Source: Lewinellaceae bacterium
GTDB lineage: Bacteria; Bacteroidota; Bacteroidia; Chitinophagales; Saprospiraceae
Assembly (NCBI GenBank): GCA_020636375.1
Contig: JACJXZ010000024.1
Location: 45,876 to 109,875, forward strand
Direction: 5' to 3'
DNA: 64,000 bases
This document shows, piece by piece, positions 24,262 through 31,784 of this stretch. Numbering within the stretch: position 1 is the first letter of the stretch; each line of letters opens with the position of its first letter. The position numbers and the translations under genes are program-made. The notes under the pieces were generated by a model that worked only from the letters and a program-made list of their open reading frames with translations, was not told the DNA's origin and did not search any database.

Positions 24262-25491
24262 ATGAAATTTTCCATACTCGACATTGAAACCACAGGCTTT
24301 TCCCCCCGGCAAGGCGACAGGATAATCGAGATCTCGATCGTCAATACTGACTTTGAAGGCAATGTGGCCGACACCTATGAAACACTGATCAATCCCCAAA
24401 GGGACATGGGGGCGTGCTGGGTTCACGGGATTTCGGCCGAAATGGTTGTCGACGCCCCGCTGTTTGAGGAGGTTTACGAAGATATTCTGGAGATGATTGA
24501 TGAAAGCGTCATCGTTGCCCATAATGCGCGGTTCGACCTGAAGTTTCTGAACCATGAGATGGAAAGGGTAGGGGCTGGGATCGGTTCCCTGGATGGCATC
24601 TGTACGCTCGTCCTGTCAAAGGGCCTTTTTCCGGGGTTGCCTTCCTATAAACTGCAGACGCTTTGTGAATATTTTGATATCGAAATGAAGGGGGCTCACT
24701 CCGCTTACGGGGATTCCATTTCTACCAAGGAGTTATTCCGGGAGTTGAAAACAAGGTACATCGCCGAATACGGACATGAAAATTTCCGCCTGAACCTTGT
24801 TGACAACCTTCTGGTCAGGCATAGCCTGCCAAAGGCTAAAAGGGTTCGCAAGGAATACAAAAGGAGACATGCTCATAATAAAACCGAGAAAAGGAATAAC
24901 CACCTCAGAGAAATGCTGCTGCGGCTGCCCAACCGGAGCCGGTCTGCCAACCTGCCCGTCCAAGAATACCTGAATATCCTGGATGAAATCCTTGCCGACC
25001 GGATCGTCACCGAAGAAGAATCGGAAAAGTTGTTGGTGCTGTCGGAGGACTATGAGATCTCCCACGAAGAGGCCATCGACATACACGAAGAATACCTGCG
25101 GCGGCTGGTCAGGGTATATCTGCTGGACCAGGTCATTACAGAGAGCGAATATGCCGACCTGATAAAGGTGGCGAAGATCCTGGGTATTGAAGATAAACTG
25201 GCGCTCATCATCGAGTTGGAAAAAGCGAGCCTCAGGTCATTCGTTGGAGACCCAACCGGCAAAAAAGAAGAAATAGTTGGAAAATCGGTTTGCTTCACCG
25301 GCCAGCTGAATTCCACCATCAACGGCGAACAGATCGGCCGGGACCGGGCCCAGGAAATTGCCCTGGAAAAAGGCCTGAAAATAAAAAGCGGCGTCAGCGG
25401 AAAGCTGGATTTTCTGGTGGTGGCCGACCCGCATACGCAGTCCTCCAAAGCCCGCAAGGCGAGAACGCTGGGCGTGAGAGCATGTTTGTAG
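24262..25491 (+). CDS. DEDDh exonuclease (DnaQ-like) with a truncated BRCT domain
   Basis: 409 codons. The 3'-5' exonuclease fold has all DEDDh residues: D7 and E9 (LDIETTG), D92 (AHNARFD), H146 and D151 (AHSAYGD). Residues about 215-345 are helical, perhaps TerB-like. From about 350 (VGKSVCFTGQLNST) a BRCT domain begins, but after KARKARTLGV the frame meets a repeat element (25477-25640) and stops. The missing end, KIVAEPVFWKMVGVSVE, lies beyond the repeat at 25641-25695. The catalytic domain should be intact; the DNA-end or nick-binding BRCT lacks its last helix. Confidence 0.85.
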   Translation: MKFSILDIETTGFSPRQGDRIIEISIVNTDFEGNVADTYETLINPQRDMGACWVHGISAEMVVDAPLFEEVYEDILEMIDESVIVAHNARFDLKFLNHEMERVGAGIGSLDGICTLVLSKGLFPGLPSYKLQTLCEYFDIEMKGAHSAYGDSISTKELFRELKTRYIAEYGHENFRLNLVDNLLVRHSLPKAKRVRKEYKRRHAHNKTEKRNNHLREMLLRLPNRSRSANLPVQEYLNILDEILADRIVTEEESEKLLVLSEDYEISHEEAIDIHEEYLRRLVRVYLLDQVITESEYADLIKVAKILGIEDKLALIIELEKASLRSFVGDPTGKKEEIVGKSVCFTGQLNSTINGEQIGRDRAQEIALEKGLKIKSGVSGKLDFLVVADPHTQSSKARKARTLGVRACL

Positions 25492-25640
25492 GTGGTGCTT
25501 TGGAGGCGAAAATGGCTGATTTTGGGTTCTGATGAGGCTCATTTTCGAGCCCATAGCAGCGCTACGGGCGAGAAAATAGCTGAAATCAGGTTCCAAAAGC
25601 GGACATTTGCAGCCCAAATGACCACCTCCAAACATGCTCT
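25477..25640. repeat. Palindromic element interrupting the exonuclease gene
   Basis: AGAGCATGTTTGTAGGTGGT (25477-25496) is an inverted repeat of 25621-25640, one mismatch. Joining GGCGTG before it with AAGATC after it restores the reading frame, so insertion into the BRCT codons is clear. Same family as 15594-15878. No evident target duplication. Confidence 0.8.
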
Positions 25641-25695
25641 GAAGATCGTGGCGGAGCCGGTGTTTTGGAAGATGGTGGGGGTAAGTGTTGAATGA
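25641..25695 (+). pseudogene. Detached 3' end of the exonuclease-BRCT gene
   Basis: Reads KIVAEPVFWKMVGVSVE then TGA. It is the usual BRCT C-terminal helix of DnaQ-like/DNA-ligase-like proteins and lines up with the broken end of the upstream gene. Confidence 0.7.
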
Positions 25696-25779
25696 AATGG
25701 CCCTCAAAGATCTATGGAAGCTGTCGTCCTGCGCAATCAAAAGCAGCAATCAAGACATACAACAGAATAATACGCCCGC

Positions 25780-26034
25780 ATGAACCCAATGACCGATATC
25801 AAGCCTGGCCTTTTCGTTTGTTTTTTATCCATCATATTTTTCGCCTTTGCACATGCCCAGGACGATACCCCATTTCCTGAAGGTTACCTCAACGAGGCGA
25901 CGCGAGTAGATATGTCGCGAGCTCCGGATGTATTCATCACCAAAAATGGGAATGAGGTGGCCACCCGAGTTGTCGACGGAAGAAAATGGAACCGGTCGTG
26001 GTACTGGGATCAGGTTCGCCGGCAGGCGCCATGA
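25780..26034 (+). CDS. Small secreted protein of unknown function
   Basis: 84 residues. MNPMTDIKPGLFVCFLSIIFFAFAHAQ is a signal peptide with AHA cleavage context; the second Met is an alternative start. The mature 57 residues (DDTPFPEGYLNEATRVDMSR, then 'VFITKNGNEVATRVVDG' and WNRSWYWDQV) look like one or two beta strands and an aromatic cluster. No family recognised. It ends 20 nt before the next gene, so the two may be one unit; the C-terminus could be truncated. Confidence 0.5.
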   Translation: MNPMTDIKPGLFVCFLSIIFFAFAHAQDDTPFPEGYLNEATRVDMSRAPDVFITKNGNEVATRVVDGRKWNRSWYWDQVRRQAP

Positions 26035-26054
26035 AATTATAGACTTACCAAACC

Positions 26055-26582
26055 ATGAGTAAAAAAGAAGTTGCCAAGCGATTTGTCGATGCGGTAAACG
26101 CCTACATAGAGGTGCAAAATGAAAAAATGAAGCGGTACGGGCTGACCGAGTTCCTGCCAGAGGTAGCTTATTTGGAAAATGAGCAGGAGGATCTGTTAAT
26201 CCGGTTCAGCAAGCACACTTTTCCGGACAACACCCCGCACCGCCATTTATACTTCTTTGACGAGTTCAAGCAAAATTCGGAGTACATCGCATTTGGCGGG
26301 AACGCCAACTACAACGATGTTTACGTTGTGGAGAAGAAAACCGGGAAAGTGCTGGTGTTCTCCGAAGAGGAGAAATTCTTAAATTACTGCGCAGACAGCT
26401 TTGCCTCTTTTCTGGAAGCCTTTACCGTATTGATCAATCTGGAGGCAGCATTAGGCCGGAAAAAGGAGATTGCCGATCCACTTGCCATTTTGAATGAGGC
26501 AGTCGCAGCAGCAGGGGGGGAAGAATACCAGGCGTTTTATAAATTCATCTTTCCAATAAGCATAGAGAAAATGTTGAATTGA
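26055..26582 (+). CDS. Cytosolic protein, possibly SUKH/SMI1-like
   Basis: 175 residues, no signal peptide or membrane helix. The central part (EYIAFGGNANYNDVYVVEKK, TGKVLVFSEEE, then YCADSFASFLEAFTVLI) follows the SMI1/KNR4 (SUKH) order: 'xIAxGGxxxxDxxxxxxxTGxVxxxxx...xxAxSFxxFLxxx'. SUKH proteins are often immunity proteins against contact-dependent toxins, but no toxin gene is seen nearby. The assignment rests on this motif order only; an uncharacterised protein is the safe alternative. Confidence 0.55.
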   Translation: MSKKEVAKRFVDAVNAYIEVQNEKMKRYGLTEFLPEVAYLENEQEDLLIRFSKHTFPDNTPHRHLYFFDEFKQNSEYIAFGGNANYNDVYVVEKKTGKVLVFSEEEKFLNYCADSFASFLEAFTVLINLEAALGRKKEIADPLAILNEAVAAAGGEEYQAFYKFIFPISIEKMLN

Positions 26583-26684
26583 CTTTCGGTCAAAGTCAAT
26601 GCTCTAAACCTTTCCAAATTCAGCTATTCTGTATTATATTCGGAACTTTCTGGCAATTTTTAAAAACACCCTACACCAATAAAT

Positions 26685-27599
26685 ATGGCGAGACTACTTC
26701 AATTGGCGGCTTTATTTCTACTGCTCCTGGCAAGTTGCCAAACTTCAAATAATAAGACTGATTTGCTCCGGAGTAAAATCGGGCAAATCGTATCTGACAA
26801 AAACGCAGTAGTTGGGGTTTCAATTATCGGGAAAAACGGTAAAGACACCCTTTCTTTAAACGGCGACAGGCGGTTTCCTATGCAGAGCGTATTTAAATTC
26901 CACATTGCGCTTGCAGTTTTGTCAGAGGTTGATAAAGGAAAGCTTTCGTTAAACCAGGAAATTGTGATTGATAAAGAGGACCTTTTGCCTTCGGGTTTCT
27001 GGAGCCCGCTCAGAGACGAAAACCCTGATGGCGGCCGTTTTGCTATTGAAAGGTTAATTCAATATTCTGTTTCTCATAGTGACAATACCGCCTGCGATGT
27101 TTTAATACGGCTTGTTGGAACGCCTCAAACAGTTGAAGAATATATCAAAAAGAATGGCATTCAGGATATACAAATTACTTTCAACGAAGAAGAAATGCAG
27201 GCAAAGTGGGAAAATATGTTTCAAAATTGGACTACGCCAAAAGCCGCAAGTGAAACGCTTAAAACGTTCTATGAGAATAAAAACAACTTACTTTCAAAAG
27301 CCAGTTATGACTTTTTCTGGAAAACGAATAAAGAAACAACAACTGGTAAAAAACGGATCAGAGGGCAATTGCCTGCTGAAACAATTGTAGCGCACAAAAC
27401 AGGTTGGTCAGGAACAAACAAAGAGACAGGAATCACAGCGGCTTTAAATGATATTGGGATTGTCTTTTTGCCAAATGGCGAATATTTTATAATCAGCGTA
27501 TTTGTATCTGAGTCAAAGGAGAATTTTGACGCAAACGAGAAGATTATTGCGGATATCGCAAAGGCGGCTTATGACTTTTACGCGGCAACAAATAAATAG
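26685..27599 (+). CDS. Class A beta-lactamase, subclass A2-like
   Basis: 304 residues with a lipobox (LLLLASC, C18), so probably lipid-anchored in the periplasm. Class A motifs: SVFK (nucleophile S68, K71), SDN (132-134), an omega-loop region with FNEEEMQ where the deacylation Glu is expected, and HKTG (K238-T-G240). The spacing, the NWTTP motif and the GTNKETGITAALNDIG C-terminal segment match the A2 branch found in Bacteroidota (CfxA/CepA/PER/VEB-like), which hydrolyse penicillins or cephalosporins. The gene is more AT-rich than its flanks and stands alone, suggesting acquisition. Confidence 0.88.
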   Translation: MARLLQLAALFLLLLASCQTSNNKTDLLRSKIGQIVSDKNAVVGVSIIGKNGKDTLSLNGDRRFPMQSVFKFHIALAVLSEVDKGKLSLNQEIVIDKEDLLPSGFWSPLRDENPDGGRFAIERLIQYSVSHSDNTACDVLIRLVGTPQTVEEYIKKNGIQDIQITFNEEEMQAKWENMFQNWTTPKAASETLKTFYENKNNLLSKASYDFFWKTNKETTTGKKRIRGQLPAETIVAHKTGWSGTNKETGITAALNDIGIVFLPNGEYFIISVFVSESKENFDANEKIIADIAKAAYDFYAATNK

Positions 27600-27640
27600 A
27601 AAACTGCCGCGGTGTGCAGGGCCTATGTGCGTGCCGGAAG

Positions 27641-28759
27641 ATGATGTTGCATTCTTTTCGACATACTCTTAAAAAGATGGCAGGGATAGCGCTAATGGTT
27701 TTCCTGGTTTGTTGGCTCATCGTCGCAGCCGTACTGCTGGCCCTCAGCCCCGGCCGGCCGCAACCTTTCCCCGATCCAACCGGAAAGCCCCTTGCCGGCA
27801 GCCTCTCGGAGAAAGTTTTTACAGACATCGGCGGCATAAAGCAGGGCTTGTTCCTCCGGAGCAGGGATACGGCGCAGCCCGTGCTGCTTTACCTCCACGG
27901 CGGCATCCCCGACTACTTCCTCACCCCAAAGCACCCCACCGGGCTGGAGGATCTGTTCACCGTCGCCTGGTGGGAACAGCGCGGCTCGGGCATCTCTTAC
28001 AGCCCCGACATCCCCCCCGAAACGATGACTCTGGAGCAGATGATACAGGACGCCCTGGAGGTGACGAACTACCTGCGCCGCCGCTTCGGCCGGGAAAAGA
28101 TCTACCTCATGGGGCGTTCGGGCGGTTCCTTCATCGGCATACAGGCGGCCGCCCGGGCGCCGGAACTGTACCACGCCTATATCGGCGTCGGCCAGATCTC
28201 GGACCAGCTCCGCTCGGAGCGGATGGCCTATGAATATATGCTGGAGCAGTACCGGGAACAGGGAAACCGGAAAATGGCGGCCCGGCTCGAAGCCGCCCCG
28301 GTCGCCGACGGCACGCCTGCCGCCTATCTCAGATGGCGGGACAAGGCCATGCACGAGCTTGGCATCGGCACCATGCGCGGCATGCATTCGGTTGTCGCCG
28401 GCATTTTTCTGCCCTCTCTGACGTGCCAGGCGTACACCCTCCGGGAGAAGGTGAATATGTGGCGGGGGAAAGCCCAATCCGGGGTCAGTTCACTCTGGGG
28501 GGAAATATTGGCCACCGACCTGATGCAAAAGGTTCCTGCGCTCGACATTCCCGCCTACTTCTTCGGCGGCATTCACGATTACACCGTATCCACTGTTTTG
28601 GCGAAGGAATATTTCGGGCAGTTGCAGGCACCCCTGAAGGGGTTTTATGTCTTTGAAAAGTCGGCCCACAGCCCTATCTTTGAAGAACCGGAAAAAGCGC
28701 AGCGCATACTGCGGGAGGATGTGCTGAGGGGGGAGAATGGGCTGGCGGATCTGAAATGA
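27641..28759 (+). CDS. Membrane-anchored alpha/beta hydrolase
   Basis: 372 residues from the ATG at 27641, which has a GGAAG site immediately upstream; a second ATG is the next codon. One N-terminal membrane helix (AGIALMVFLVCWLIVAAVLLA) anchors the enzyme. Alpha/beta-hydrolase signature: HGGIPDYF oxyanion loop, nucleophile Ser in GRSGGS (S160 from this start), Asp in GGIHDYTV and His in KSAHSPIFEEP. The WWEQRGSGIS motif resembles prolyl-iminopeptidase-like hydrolases. Substrate unknown. Confidence 0.8.
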   Translation: MMLHSFRHTLKKMAGIALMVFLVCWLIVAAVLLALSPGRPQPFPDPTGKPLAGSLSEKVFTDIGGIKQGLFLRSRDTAQPVLLYLHGGIPDYFLTPKHPTGLEDLFTVAWWEQRGSGISYSPDIPPETMTLEQMIQDALEVTNYLRRRFGREKIYLMGRSGGSFIGIQAAARAPELYHAYIGVGQISDQLRSERMAYEYMLEQYREQGNRKMAARLEAAPVADGTPAAYLRWRDKAMHELGIGTMRGMHSVVAGIFLPSLTCQAYTLREKVNMWRGKAQSGVSSLWGEILATDLMQKVPALDIPAYFFGGIHDYTVSTVLAKEYFGQLQAPLKGFYVFEKSAHSPIFEEPEKAQRILREDVLRGENGLADLK

Positions 28760-28910
28760 AGCCGGAGGGCCTGTTTATCAGTATAATTTGGATAAGCGGC
28801 ATTCGCAAGTCGGAGACTTGCCTGGTATGCCGCATCGAGGCAAAGCCTCTCGCGAACGAGCAGTTTTGGGAGCAAGGCGTATATTTACTCACCGCTCATT
28901 CAATAATAGC

Positions 28911-29402
28911 ATGATGCATCCCAACGAAACCCTCCTCCATGCCTTCTATCAGGCCTTCCAGCGCAAGGACTACGACGCCATGAAAGCCTGCTACCACCCG
29001 GAGGCCGAGTTCAACGACGAAGTCTTCCGCAACCTCAACGCCCGCGAGGCGGGCATGATGTGGGAAATGCTCATCAAAAACGGCAGAGACCTCAAGCTGG
29101 AATACGCCGAAGTGGAGGCCGGCGACACCTCCGGCCAGGCGGTATGGACGGCCACCTACTCCTTTTCGAAGGCGAAGAGAAAGGTGGTGAATACCATTCA
29201 GGCCTCCTTCCAGTTCCGGGACGGCAAGATCATCCGCCATACGGACCGCTTCGGTTTTTACCGCTGGGCGCGGCAGGCCTTCGGAATCCCCGGCCTGCTG
29301 TTGGGGTGGACGGGCTGGTTCCGGGCCCGCGTCCGGGCAGGGGTGAAGGGGCAGCTGCAGGCGTACATGGCGGCCCGTTCTGCCTCCGGCGAGCAGCTTT
29401 AG
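28911..29402 (+). CDS. NTF2-like / SnoaL-like protein
   Basis: 163 residues from MMHPNETLLHAFYQAFQRKD; the ATG at 28911 is preferred since the upstream frame lies in repeat DNA. SnoaL-like fold: N-terminal helix, ACYHPEAEFNDEVF, a strand LEYAEVEAGDTSGQAVWTAT, then QASFQFRDGKIIRHTDRFGFY, the family's ending. The C-terminal RWARQAFGIPGLLLGWTGWF is a hydrophobic extension seen in Bacteroidota members. Enzyme activity (isomerase or hydrolase) or simple ligand binding cannot be told. Its second half from 29202 is repeated four more times downstream. Confidence 0.8.
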   Translation: MMHPNETLLHAFYQAFQRKDYDAMKACYHPEAEFNDEVFRNLNAREAGMMWEMLIKNGRDLKLEYAEVEAGDTSGQAVWTATYSFSKAKRKVVNTIQASFQFRDGKIIRHTDRFGFYRWARQAFGIPGLLLGWTGWFRARVRAGVKGQLQAYMAARSASGEQL

Positions 29403-30931
29403 GCTGGCTGCCTGCCTCGTTCGCGAGCGTCTGTGACGCGATGCGGGGCAACGGGCCAGTCTCCGACTGGCGTAAACAAGCAACATAAGCGGCATTCGCA
29501 AGTCAGAGACTTGCCCGGTATACCGCATCGAGGCACAGCCTCTCGCGAACGAGAAGCCTCCTTCCAGTTCCGGGACGGCAAGATCATCCGCCATACCGAC
29601 CGCTTCGGTTTTTACCGCTGGGCGCGGCAGGCCTTCGGAATCCCCGGCCTGCTGTTGGGGTGGACGGGCTGGTTCCGGGCCCGCGTCCGGGCAGCTGCAG
29701 GCGTATATGGCTGCCCGTTCTGCCTCCGGCGAGCAGCTTTAGGCTGGCTGCCTGCCTCGTTCGCGAGCGTCTGTGACGCGATGCGGGGCAACGGGCCAGT
29801 CTCCGACTGGCGTAAACAAGCAACATAAGCGGCATTCGCAAGTCAGAGACTTGCCTGGTATACCGCATCGAGGCACAGCCTCTCGCGAACGAGAGGCCTC
29901 CTTCCAGTTCCGGGACGGCAAGATCATCCGCCATACCGACCGCTTCGGTTTTTACCGCTGGGCGCGGCAGGCCTTCGGCATCCCCGGCCTGCTGCTGGGG
30001 TGGACGGGCTGGTTCCGGGCCCGCGTCCGGGCAGGGGTGAAGGGGCAGCTGCAGGCGTATATGGCTGCCCGTTCTGCCTCCGGCGAGCAGCTTTAGGCTG
30101 GCTGCCTGCCTCGTTCGCGAGCGTCTGTGACGCGATGCGGGGCAACGGGCCAGTCTCCGACTGGCGTAAACAAGCAACATAAGCGGCATTCGCAAGTCAG
30201 AGACTTGCCCGGTATACCGCATCGAGGCACAGCCTCTCGCGAACGAGAGGCCTCCTTCCAGTTCCGGGACGGCAAGATCATCCGCCATACCGACCGATTC
30301 GGTTTTTACCGCTGGGCGCGGCAGGCCTTCGGCATCCCCGGCCTGCTGCTGGGGTGGACGAGCTGGTTCCGGGCCCGCGTCCGGGCAGGGGTGAAGGAGC
30401 AGCTGCAGGCGTATATGGCGGCCCGTTCTGCCTCCGGCGAGCAGCTTTAGGCTGGCTGCCTGCCTCGTTCGCGAGCGTCTATGACGCGATGCGGGGCAAC
30501 GGGCCAGTCTCCGACTGGCGTAAACAAGCAACATAAGCGGCATTCGCAAGTCAGAGACTTGCCTGGTATACCGCATCGAGGCACAGCCTCTCGCGAACGA
30601 GAGGCCTCCTTCCAGTTCCGGGACGGCAAGATCATCCGCCATACCGACCGCTTCGGTTTTTACCGCTGGGCGCGGCAGGCCTTCGGCATCCCCGGCCTGC
30701 TGCTGGGGTGGACGGGCTGGTTCCGGTCCCGGGTGCGGGCGAGGGTGAAGGAGCAGCTGCAGGCGTACATGGCTGCCCGTTCTGCCTCCGGCGAGCAGCT
30801 TTAGGCTGGCTGCCTGCCTCGTTCGCGAGCGTCTGTGACGCGATGCGGGGCAACGGGCCAGTCTCCGACTGGCGTAAACAAGCAACATAAGCGGCATTCG
30901 CAAGTCAGAGACTTGCCTGGTATACCGCATC
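29202..30931 (+). repeat. Tandem array: five copies of the 3' half of the NTF2-like gene plus a palindromic spacer
   Basis: Units begin at 29202 (inside the intact gene), 29556, 29896, 30250 and 30604; the period is 354 bp, the second unit having a 14-bp deletion. Each holds about 199 bp of coding sequence (ASFQFRDGKIIRHTDRFGFY ... SASGEQL and stop) and a 155-bp spacer. The spacer is itself a palindrome, CTCGTTCGCGAG (29416) to CTCGCGAACGAG (29542-29553). The final spacer is cut at about 30931. The right half of the same spacer palindrome also lies upstream of the intact gene at about 28793-28861. Since 354 is divisible by three, frames run through the array on both strands. Confidence 0.9.
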
Positions 30932-30951
30932 GCCCCTCTATGCCCGAAAAC

Positions 30952-31368
30952 TCACTTCAGATTACCTTGAATAATATCCTCCTCTTCATGCTTATGGATT
31001 TTACTGATCAGGTCATCGGTGATCTCCTCCACCAATTTTCCGAGCAGCTCCGAATACTCCAGGTATTCCTTCCACAGCACCTTGTTCAGGAAGTCCTCGT
31101 TGATCCGGACCATGACGGTGGTGTACTTCTGCCGGTAATAGCGGTAAGGCTTGACCCCATACTTCCGGCAGATCGCCAGCAACAGCTTTTTGTGCCAGTT
31201 GTCCTGGGTGTACAAGGCATACTCCTTGGGGTTTTTGTGAATCTCCAGCTCGGGGTATTTCTTCAGGATCCGCTCCTTTGCGAAAATAGCCGCCTGTTTC
31301 TCCCCCTCCGTTTTGGCGCCGAGGATCAGGGATTCGATCTTTTTGATGCGTTCCAGCAGGTCTTCCAT
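30952..31368 (-). CDS. Uncharacterised cytosolic protein with DUF2786-like N-terminus
   Basis: 138 residues. EDLLERIKKIESLILGAKTEGEKQAAIFAKERILKKYPEL recalls the DUF2786 helix pair (lysine-rich, 'KI..L...A..G...E...A...A..LL..Y'). A second segment (WHKKLLLAICRKYGVKPYRYYRQKYTTVMVRINEDFLNKVLWKEY) has the W..LL..I...Y..K.YRY arrangement common in these proteins. Function unknown; possibly phage- or mobile-element-related, as other DUF2786 proteins. Transcribed opposite to the array it follows. Confidence 0.6.
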   Translation of the reverse strand: MEDLLERIKKIESLILGAKTEGEKQAAIFAKERILKKYPELEIHKNPKEYALYTQDNWHKKLLLAICRKYGVKPYRYYRQKYTTVMVRINEDFLNKVLWKEYLEYSELLGKLVEEITDDLISKIHKHEEEDIIQGNLK

Positions 31369-31401
31369 GGTTTGATTTTGTCTTTCAAAGATAAAATTTT
31401 A

Positions 31402-31467
31402 GTAACTATTTAGCAGCCCTCCGCTTTTTAGCCACGAAGACACCAAGATCATCCGCCATACCGACCG
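31402..31467. repeat. Chimeric fragment: GTAACTATTTAG element joined to NTF2-gene sequence
   Basis: The left end GTAACTATTTAG (31402-31413) continues as in the complete family members up to GAAGACACCAAG, then switches to ATCATCCGCCATACCGACCG, which is internal sequence of the NTF2-like gene (compare 29581-29600). A recombination junction at a shared CAAGA/CAAGATC word is the simplest reading. Confidence 0.65.
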
Positions 31468-31576
31468 ATGCGCAATCAGTTATACTCCCCAAGGCCAAGC
31501 GTAGCAGGCATTTCCCCATATTTCCACCGCATTACCACTGTATTACCACCGCATTTCCCTATTTTTATCCATATAC
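31468..31576. other. AT-rich spacer, no gene
   Basis: Contains ATTTCCACCGCATTACCACTGTATTACCACCGCATTTCCC-like short imperfect repeats at about 31517-31560 and nothing coding. Confidence 0.4.
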
Positions 31577-31761
31577 TTAATTCTACTTTGTTAACTTAAA
31601 AGGAGCGCGGGCCTCCAGGCCCGCGAGCATGAAAAAATAGATTTAAAATTTCATAAAACCCTTTTTTTTAGAAGGCAGCGGGCCTGGAGAGCCTGCCCCG
31701 ATTTTTGTCGAGGCCCGCGCTCCAGATGGCTCGAAACTTTAAGTTAACAAAGTAGAATTAA
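31577..31761. mobile_element. Small element with 23-bp perfect inverted ends (TTAATTCTACTTTG...)
   Basis: The left end starts TTAATTCTACTTTGTTAAC at 31577 and the right end is its exact complement, finishing at 31761. Just inside, GGAGCGCGGGCCTCCAGG pairs with the complementary CCTGGAGAG..CCCGCGCTCC region. No coding. A second, diverged copy is nested at about 35709-35995. The right end stops 24 nt before the LRR gene ATG, so the element forms that gene's leader. Confidence 0.75.
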
Positions 31762-31784
31762 CGCGCAAAACGGAACCAACCCTC

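Noticed and set aside
29584..30930. A 448-codon minus-strand frame with 118-residue repeats across the NTF2 array
   Set aside because: It exists only because the 354-bp period is divisible by three; it is antisense to coding units, Arg/Pro-rich, and has no known motif or signal.
29403..30931. Array of repeats and spacers as a CRISPR or integron-like cassette array
   Set aside because: The 'spacers' are identical to each other and the units are gene fragments; no integrase or attC-like site seen.
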